Source: Myxococcales bacterium (GTDB taxonomy: Bacteria > Myxococcota > Myxococcia > Myxococcales > Anaeromyxobacteraceae). Taken from it: DNA of 9,169 nucleotides. A model generated the notes under the pieces. It was not told where the DNA came from and did not search any database. It saw only the letters and a list, made by a program, of their open reading frames with translations. Positions 1 to 5,800 of the stretch are shown piece by piece. Each line of letters starts with the position of its first letter. Position 1 is the first letter of the stretch. The stretch spans positions 1 to 9,169 of the forward strand of contig JAJYHA010000459.1 of assembly GCA_021784995.1 (NCBI GenBank), in the 5' to 3' direction. A program made the translations under genes and the position numbers.

Positions 1-1251
1 GGCGAGCGGCGGGAGGCGCGCCCGGCCCCGCCCGGCGACGCGCGCGGCGCGCCCTCGCCCGCCGACCCGCGCGGCGTGCTCCCGCCGGCCGAACCCGAGC
101 GCCTGCTCGACCGGATCGCGCGCGGCGACCTGCTCCTCCACCACCCCTATGACTCCTTCGACCCGGTGGTGCGCTTCATCGACGAGGCGGCCGACGATCC
201 CGAGGTGCGGGTCATCAAGCAGGTGCTCTACCGCATCGGCGACGACAGCCCCTTCGTCGCGGCGCTGGTCCGCGCCGCCGAGAAGCGCAAGGAGGTGGTT
301 GTCTTCCTCGAGATCCGCGCCCGCCTCGACGAGGAGAACAACATCGCCACGGCGCAGAAGCTGCGGCAGGCCGGCGCCATGGTCGTCTACGGCTACGACG
401 TGGGCAAGGCGCACTGCAAGGTCTCCCTGGTGGTCCGCACCGAGCGCGGCGTCCCCAGGCGCTACGTGCACGTCGGGACGGGCAACTACAACCCGGCCAC
501 CGGCCGCCTCTACACCGACGTCTCGCTCCTCTCCGCGCGCCCGGAGGTCGCGGAGGAGGTGGGCGCCGTCTTCAACATGCTGACCGGCAACACCCACGAG
601 ACGTCGTCGCCCGGGATCGTCCCGCAGTGGCCCTGGAGGCGGCTCGGGGTGGCGCCCCACGGCCTGAAGGAGCGGATCCTCCGCCTGATCGGAGAGGAGA
701 CCGAGGAGGCCGCCGCCGGACGCCCGGCGCGCATCATCGCCAAGATGAACTCCCTCGTCGACCGCGAGGTGATCGAGGCCCTCTACGGCGCGAGCCGGGC
801 CGGCGTCCGCATCGACCTCCTCGTGCGCGGGATCTGCTGCCTGCGCCCCGGCGTGCCGGGCACCTCCGACCGGATCGAGGTGCACCAGGTGGTGGACCGG
901 TACCTGGAGCACGGCCGGATCTTCGTCTTCGGCGAGGGGCGGCGGGCGCGCTACTTCATCGGCTCGGGCGACTGGATGCCTCGCAACTTCCTGAGCCGCG
1001 TGGAGGTGATGGCGCCCATCGAGGATCCCGACCTGCGCGCTCGTCTCCTCGAGATCCTCACCCTGGGGCTGGCGGACACCGCCAAGGGGTCCCTGCTCCG
1101 CCCGGACGGCCGGTACGAGCGCCTGCTGCCCCGGGGAGAGGAGCCGCCGCTCCGCAGCCAGGAGGCGCTCGAGCGCGCCGCGCGCGCGCGGGGCCGTGCC
1201 GCGCCCGAGCTGCGCGCGGTCGTCCCCGGACCGGCCGATCGGACCGGGTGA
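1..1251 (+). CDS. ppk1: Polyphosphate kinase 1, C-terminal part (5' end outside window)
   Basis: Polyphosphate kinase 1 reversibly transfers the ATP gamma-phosphate onto long-chain polyphosphate through a phospho-histidine. The frame is open from base 1 to the TGA at 1249-1251 and gives 416 residues. The E. coli enzyme has about 690, so the N-terminal and head domains are missing. The visible part holds both phospholipase-D-like C-terminal domains. HHPYDSF is at 139-159. The two arginines that contact phosphate/Mg in E. coli (R375, R405) match R at 232-234 and R at 322-324. The phospho-acceptor histidine (E. coli H435) is in KAHCK, codon 412-414. The second histidine (E. coli H592) is in YLEHGR, codon 910-912. 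GTGNYNPATGRLYTD and LLVRG are also present, so the enzyme looks intact. The first 25 visible residues are Pro/Arg/Gly/Ala-rich and look like a linker. The GTG at 76 is internal, not a start. Identification is firm; the symbol follows the family. Confidence 0.95.
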   Translation, partial: GERREARPAPPGDARGAPSPADPRGVLPPAEPERLLDRIARGDLLLHHPYDSFDPVVRFIDEAADDPEVRVIKQVLYRIGDDSPFVAALVRAAEKRKEVVVFLEIRARLDEENNIATAQKLRQAGAMVVYGYDVGKAHCKVSLVVRTERGVPRRYVHVGTGNYNPATGRLYTDVSLLSARPEVAEEVGAVFNMLTGNTHETSSPGIVPQWPWRRLGVAPHGLKERILRLIGEETEEAAAGRPARIIAKMNSLVDREVIEALYGASRAGVRIDLLVRGICCLRPGVPGTSDRIEVHQVVDRYLEHGRIFVFGEGRRARYFIGSGDWMPRNFLSRVEVMAPIEDPDLRARLLEILTLGLADTAKGSLLRPDGRYERLLPRGEEPPLRSQEALERAARARGRAAPELRAVVPGPADRTG

Positions 1252-1283
1252 GCGAGCGCGCAGCCCCCTGTCTTCCTGCGGGG

Positions 1284-1312
1284 TTGACGCTCGGGCGGGG
1301 AGGGTCTATTTG
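1284..1312 (+). promoter_or_regulatory. Sigma70-type promoter for the inositol phosphate synthase gene
   Basis: A -35 box TTGACG (1284-1289, five of six consensus bases) is followed after exactly 17 bases by TATTTG (1307-1312, three of six). This is the only AT-rich patch in a very GC-rich spacer. Transcription would begin near 1318-1320 and leave a leader of about 60 bases before the ATG at 1379. This suggests ino1 is expressed independently of ppk1. The evidence is sequence match only. Confidence 0.6.
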
Positions 1313-1321
1313 GGTGCCCGC

Positions 1322-1340
1322 CCCGGGGACTCGCCCCGGG
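1322..1340 (+). promoter_or_regulatory. GC hairpin at the predicted 5' end of the ino1 mRNA
   Basis: CCCGGGG (1322-1328) and CCCCGGG (1334-1340) form a perfect 7-bp, all-GC stem with the 5-base loop ACTCG. It begins only a few bases after the predicted transcription start, so it would cap the leader. It could stabilise the mRNA or end read-through from ppk1. No T run follows, so a classical terminator is less likely. Confidence 0.45.
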
Positions 1341-1369
1341 CCCCGACCCCGACCCGTCGGCGGCACACC

Positions 1370-1376
1370 GAGGTGG
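1370..1376 (+). promoter_or_regulatory. Ribosome binding site of ino1
   Basis: GAGGTGG at 1370-1376, with its GAGG core 5 bases before the ATG at 1379. It decides the start against the in-frame ATG at 1196, which lies within ppk1. Confidence 0.6.
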
Positions 1377-1378
1377 CC

Positions 1379-2680
1379 ATGTCCGAATCCAGCATCCGTC
1401 CTCACCACCGCGGCGAGCGCCTCGCGGTCCTCATGCCCGGGCTGGGCGCCGTGGCGACCACCGCCATCGCCGGCGTGGAGGCGGTGAAGCGGAAGCTGGC
1501 GCAGCCCATCGGCTCCCTGACGCAGATCGGCCACGTGATCGAGGAGGACGGCACGCCCGGGCCGCGCCTCTCCAAGCTCATCCCGATGCCGGCCCTGGAC
1601 GAGCTGGTGTTCGGCGGGTGGGATCCGATCCCCGACAACGTCTACGAGGCGGCGCTCCGGGCCCGCGTGCTCGACCACCACCTGGTGCGCGACCTCGAGG
1701 ACGTCCTCGCCCCGGTGAAGCCCATGCCGGCCGTCTTCGACCGCGCCTGGGTGCGTCGCCTCGACGGCCCGAACGTCAAGCGCGGCTCGAAGCGCGAGAT
1801 GGCGGAGGCGGTCTGCGACGACATCCGGAGGTTCCTGCAGGAGAACCGCTGCGCGCGCGGGGTGATGGTGTGGACCGGCTCGACCGAGGTCTACGCCGAG
1901 ATGGGCCCGGCGCACGCGTCGCTGAAGGCCTTCGAGGCGGCCCTCGACCGGAGCGATCCGACCGTCGCGCCCTCCATGATCTACGCCTACGCCGCGATGC
2001 GGACCGGGCTCGCCTACCTCAACGGCGCTCCCAACCTCTCGGCCGACGTCCCGGCGCTCCGCGAGCTGGCCGAGCGTGAGGGGGTGCCCACCGGCGGCAA
2101 GGACTTCAAGACCGGCCAGACGCTGATGAAGACCACCATCGCGCCGATGCTGCACGCCCGGCTGCTCGGCCTGGAGGGCTGGTTCTCGACCAACATCCTG
2201 GGCAACCGCGACGGCGAGGTGCTGGACGACGCGGCCAGCTTCAAGACCAAGGAGGTCTCCAAGCTGGGCGTGCTGGACCAGATCCTGGACCCCGGGGATC
2301 ACCCCGAGCTGTACCAGGACATGGACCACAAGGTGACCATCCACTACTACCCGCCGCGCGGGGACAACAAGGAGGGATGGGACGCCATCGACATCCGCGG
2401 GTGGCTCGGCTACGGGATGTCGATCAAGATCAACTTCCAGTGCCGCGACTCGATCCTGGCGGCGCCCCTGGTCCTCGACCTGGCGCTCCTGGGAGACCTG
2501 GCGCGGCGCGCCGGCGAGCGCGGCGATCAGGAGTGGCTGAGCTTCTTCTTCAAGAGCCCCGTCACGCGGCCCGGCAACCGGGCCGTCCACGACCTGTTCC
2601 AGCAGCAGGCCAACCTCCACCGGCAGCTGCGGCGGTACGCGCAGGCCGTGGCGAAGCGCGTCCAGAGCGTCACCGTGTAG
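1379..2680 (+). CDS. ino1: myo-Inositol-1-phosphate synthase
   Basis: This cytoplasmic NAD-dependent enzyme isomerises glucose 6-phosphate to 1D-myo-inositol 3-phosphate, the first step to inositol and inositol lipids. The product is 433 aa, within the range of bacterial/archaeal members and shorter than the eukaryotic enzyme. The Rossmann NAD motif PGLGAVATT is at residues 20-28. The family signature GGWDPIPDNVYEAA follows at 79-92. Active-site regions are GGKDFKTGQT (239-248), STNILGNRDGEVLDD (270-284), FKTKEVSK (288-295) and SIKINFQCRDS (348-358). Their lysines (K244, K289, K291, K350) sit where the family places catalytic or phosphate-binding lysines. The ATG at 1379 was chosen because GAGG (1370-1373) lies 5 bases upstream and the N-terminus then begins shortly before the NAD fold; an upstream in-frame ATG at 1196 lies inside ppk1. 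The last two residues are TV before TAG. No inositol monophosphatase or CDP-inositol gene is in view, so the end product is unknown. Confidence 0.95.
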   Translation: MSESSIRPHHRGERLAVLMPGLGAVATTAIAGVEAVKRKLAQPIGSLTQIGHVIEEDGTPGPRLSKLIPMPALDELVFGGWDPIPDNVYEAALRARVLDHHLVRDLEDVLAPVKPMPAVFDRAWVRRLDGPNVKRGSKREMAEAVCDDIRRFLQENRCARGVMVWTGSTEVYAEMGPAHASLKAFEAALDRSDPTVAPSMIYAYAAMRTGLAYLNGAPNLSADVPALRELAEREGVPTGGKDFKTGQTLMKTTIAPMLHARLLGLEGWFSTNILGNRDGEVLDDAASFKTKEVSKLGVLDQILDPGDHPELYQDMDHKVTIHYYPPRGDNKEGWDAIDIRGWLGYGMSIKINFQCRDSILAAPLVLDLALLGDLARRAGERGDQEWLSFFFKSPVTRPGNRAVHDLFQQQANLHRQLRRYAQAVAKRVQSVTV

Positions 2681-2731
2681 CGGAGGCACGGGGGCCTTCC
2701 CGGCTCCCTCTCTCCGGCGCTCCGAGGCGCC

Positions 2732-2756
2732 CGGGCCGGCAGGGTGCCGCGGCCCG
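2732..2756 (+). terminator. Terminator-like hairpin downstream of ino1
   Basis: CGGGCC (2732-2737) pairs with GGCCCG (2751-2756). Inside it GGCA (2738-2741) pairs with TGCC (2745-2748) around the loop GGG, leaving a 2-base bulge at 2749-2750. The result is a 10-bp, nearly all-GC stem, 52 bases after the ino1 stop. There is no T run, as is common in such GC-rich genomes. The stem reads equally well on the minus strand. Confidence 0.5.
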
Positions 2757-2789
2757 CGACGGCGCGCGCACCCCGCAGCGATACGCCCC

Positions 2790-2818
2790 CTTAGAGTCAT
2801 CCCGTTCGGGATGGTCAA
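2790..2818 (-). promoter_or_regulatory. Minus-strand promoter-like sequence with embedded operator-like palindrome
   Basis: Read on the minus strand, TTGACC (2818-2813) is followed after exactly 17 bases by TCTAAG (2795-2790). These match the sigma70 -35 and -10 consensus at five and four of six positions. The spacer contains almost all of a perfect inverted repeat, CATCCCG-TT-CGGGATG (2798-2813), placed like a repressor operator. Transcription would run leftward from about 2783 towards the hairpin at 2756-2732 and the 3' end of ino1. No gene lies in that direction, so the product would be a short or antisense RNA. Alternatively the palindrome controls the rightward gene and the promoter match is chance. 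Confidence 0.35.
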
Positions 2819-2843
2819 GGTAGGTCGTCCTCCTCGTGACATC

Positions 2844-2860
2844 CCGCCCCCCCCGGGCGG
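2844..2860 (+). promoter_or_regulatory. Leader hairpin with eight-C run before the giant activator gene
   Basis: CCGCCC (2844-2849) and GGGCGG (2855-2860) make a perfect 6-bp GC stem with a loop of five C. The left arm and loop include a run of eight C (2847-2854). The hairpin ends 33 bases before the ATG at 2894. That ATG lacks a clear ribosome binding site; only TGGA at 2883-2886 is near. The hairpin could act as a leader element or attenuator. Confidence 0.35.
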
Positions 2861-2893
2861 TGTGGTAGGGATCGCCCCATCCTGGACCCGAAC

Positions 2894-5800
2894 ATGGCTC
2901 GCTTCGTCGGCGTCGACATGGGCGCGGAGACGCTGAAGGTCGTCGAGCTCGTGGCCGACGGCTCCGAGCTGCGCGTCGGCCGGCGCTCCCTGGTCGAGCA
3001 TCACAAGGAGCCTGGGCGCCACCTGCTCGGGATCCTCGGTGCGTGGGAGTGGGAAGGTGTGAGCGGCGCGGCGGCCACCGGCCGCCTCGGGCGGCAGGTG
3101 CAGCTCCCGCGCATCCCGGTCAAGCAGGCGATGGCGGCGGCGCACCGGTTCCTCCACGGCCAGGACCCCGCCACCCTGGTCTCCATCGGGAGCCACGGCT
3201 TCGCGGTCCTGGAGCTGAGGGGGGAGGCCCAGGACGTCTTCCGAGAGAACTCGCGCTGCGCCCAGGGGACGGGCAACTTCCTGAGGCAGCTGGTCGAGCG
3301 GTTCGACCTCGGCGTCTCGGAGGCCGCCGAGCTGGCGGCCGGCGTGGAGCGGCCGGCGCCCCTCTCCGGCCGCTGCCCGGTCATCCTCAAGACCGACATG
3401 ACCCACCTCGCCAACAAGGGGGAGGGGAAGGACCGGATCCTGGCGGGCCTGCTCGACGCCATCTGCGAGAACGTCGAGGTGCTGGTGAAGCCGCACCTCT
3501 CGCCGCCGCGGGTCTTCCTGGCGGGCGGCGTGACGCGCTCCCGCCGCGTGCGAGCCCACTTCCGCGAGTTCCTGGCGCGGCACGCGATGGAGCTCGTCGA
3601 CGCCGACGCGGAGGAGGGGCTCTTCCTGGAGGCCATCGGCTGCGCCCTGGCGGCGGCGGAGCACGGGGGCAAGCGGGTCCCGCCGCTCACGGAGCTGATC
3701 CTCCCGCCGCTCGAGACCACCCTGGAGCGCTTGCCCGCCCTCGCCTCGGCCCTGCCCCGGGTGAGGCGGATGACGGCGCCGCCGGCCGCGGACCTGGAGG
3801 GCACGCGCGACGTGGTGGTCGGGCTCGACATCGGCTCGACCGGCTCGAAGGCGGTGGCCCTGGACGTGCTCACGCGGCAGGTGGTCTGGGAGTCCTACCT
3901 GCGCACGAACGGCTCGCCGGTGGCGGCCGCGCAGGAGCTGGTGCGCCGGCTCCTCGACGGGCCGGCGGCGCTGCACCGGGTGCGCGGGTTCGGCGCGACC
4001 GGATCGGGCCGCGAGATCGTGGGCTCGCTGCTCGCGACCTGCTACGGGCGCGGCGCGGTCTACGTGCTGAACGAGATCGCGGCGCACGCGACCGGCGCGC
4101 TCCAGCTCGAGCCGCGCGTCGACACCATCTTCGAGATCGGCGGGCAGGACGCCAAGTACATCCGGCTCGCCGGCGGACGCGTGGTGGACGCGGCCATGAA
4201 CGAGGCGTGCAGCGCCGGGACCGGCTCCTTCATCGAGGAGCAGGGGAGGCGCTTCAGCGGGATCGAGGACGTGGTGCAGCTCGGGGCCGAGGCGCTCTCG
4301 GCCACCGGCGGCGTCGCGCTGGGACAGCACTGCTCCGTGTTCATGGCGGAGATCATCGACGAGGCGCTGGCCTCGGGCGTGGACCGCGGGCCGATCGTGG
4401 CCGGGATCTACGACTCGGTGGTGGCCAACTACCTGAACCGCGTGAAGGGCAGCCGGTCGGTGGGCCAGGTGGTGTTCTGCCAGGGCATGCCCTTCGCGTC
4501 GGACGCGCTGGCGGCCGCGGTGGCGCGCCAGACCGGGGCGGAGGTGATCGTCCCGCCCTCTCCGGGCCTGATGGGCGCCATCGGGATCGCGCTGCTCGCC
4601 GCCGACGCGCTGGCGCCCGGCGAGGCCGCCCGCCTCGAGCCGCGGCGGTTCCTGGAGGCGCGCGTCGAGCGCAAGGACGACTTCGTCTGCAGCTCGACCC
4701 AGGGGTGCGGGGCGCCGGGGAACCGGTGCCGCATCGACCGCCTGACCACGGTCGTGGCGGGCGAGCAGCAGCGCTTCACCTGGGGCGGCGGCTGCTCGCT
4801 GTGGGACCGGGGGACGCGCCGCGCCAAGCTGCCCGACCGCGCGCCCGATCCCTTCCGCGAGCGCGAGCGGCTGGTGCAGGCCGTCGCCGAGCGCGTGGCC
4901 GGCCGGCGCGGACGCCCGGTGGTCGCGATGACGGACGAGTTCCAGCTGAAGGGGCTCTTCCCCTTCTTCGCGACCTTCGTCCACCAGCTCGGCTTCGACG
5001 TGCGGGCGCGCGGCGGCGCCGATCGCCGGGCCCTGAAGCGCGGGATCGAGGAGGCGAACGTCCCCTTCTGCGCGCCGATGCAGCAGTACCACGGCCTGGT
5101 GGCGGAGATGGCCGAGGGCGCGCCGGACTACCTGCTCCTCCCCATGCTGCGAGAGATCCCGCGCGCGCACCCGCAGGAGCGGGTGTCGGCCGTCTGCCCG
5201 ATCGTGCAGGCGGCGCCCGACATGCTGCGCTGGGACCTGGGCGCCGGCGCCCCGCGCATCCTCTCGCCGGTGATCGACATGGGGCCGGGCTTCCTCGACT
5301 CGGAGGACTTCCTCCGGGGCTGCCGCGCCCTGGCCGCCGACCTGGGCGTGACGCGCGAGGGCGCGTGGCGGGCCGCCTGGCGCGCCGCGCGCGACGAGCA
5401 GCGGCGCTTCGACGCGGCGCTGCTCGAGCTGGGGGACCGCGCGCTGGCCTTCTGCGCCGAGCACGGCCAGGTGCCGGTGGTCGTGCTGGGGCGCAGCTAC
5501 ACGATCCACAACGAGGTCCTCAACTCGAACGTGCCGGCCATCGTGCGCGAGCAGGGCGCGGTCGCCATCCCGGTGGACTGCTACCGCGTGCCGGACGACG
5601 TGCCGGTCTTCCACGACGTCTTCTGGGGCTACGGCCAGCGCATCCTGCGCGCGGCGTGGCACCTCCGGCGCCAGCCGGGCCTCTACTCCGTCTTCTGCTC
5701 CAACTACTCCTGCGGCCCGGACAGCTTCACGGTGCACGCCTACGCCTGGCTCATGGAGGGCCGGCCCTTCGCCATCGTCGAGACCGACGGCCACGCCGGA

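Larger units (their letters stand above)
1252..1378 (+). other. ppk1-ino1 intergenic spacer
   Basis: This 127-bp spacer holds no credible gene. It contains a promoter at 1284-1312, a GC hairpin at 1322-1340, two CCCCGA repeats (1341-1352) and the ribosome binding site for the next gene. No hairpin followed by a T run marks the end of ppk1. Confidence 0.6.
2681..2893 (+). other. Intergenic region between ino1 and the giant activator gene
   Basis: This 213-bp spacer holds no gene I can support. It contains the hairpin at 2732-2756, a palindrome at 2798-2813 inside a minus-strand promoter-like sequence, and a C-rich hairpin at 2844-2860. No convincing plus-strand sigma70 or sigma54 promoter for the giant gene could be picked out. 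The AT-richer stretch around 2790-2824 is the likeliest control zone. Confidence 0.5.

Noticed and set aside
76..78. GTG as the start of the polyphosphate kinase
   Set aside because: The frame is open to base 1, and essential N-terminal domains of PPK1 are missing, so the gene begins outside the window.
1341..1356. CCCCGA direct repeats as an operator array
   Set aside because: Only two full 6-base copies of GC-rich sequence; chance is likely in this composition.
1196..1378. Upstream ATG start for ino1
   Set aside because: It lies inside ppk1, upstream of the predicted promoter, and the extra 61 residues are not family-like. ATG 1379 has a ribosome site.
2716..2731. GGCGC-TCCGAG-GCGCC as the ino1 terminator
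   Set aside because: Only five GC pairs with no T run; the neighbouring 10-bp stem at 2732-2756 is much stronger.
2681..2893. Sigma54 promoter for the giant gene
   Set aside because: No GG/GC pair with the TGGCAC-N5-TTGC pattern was found in the spacer.
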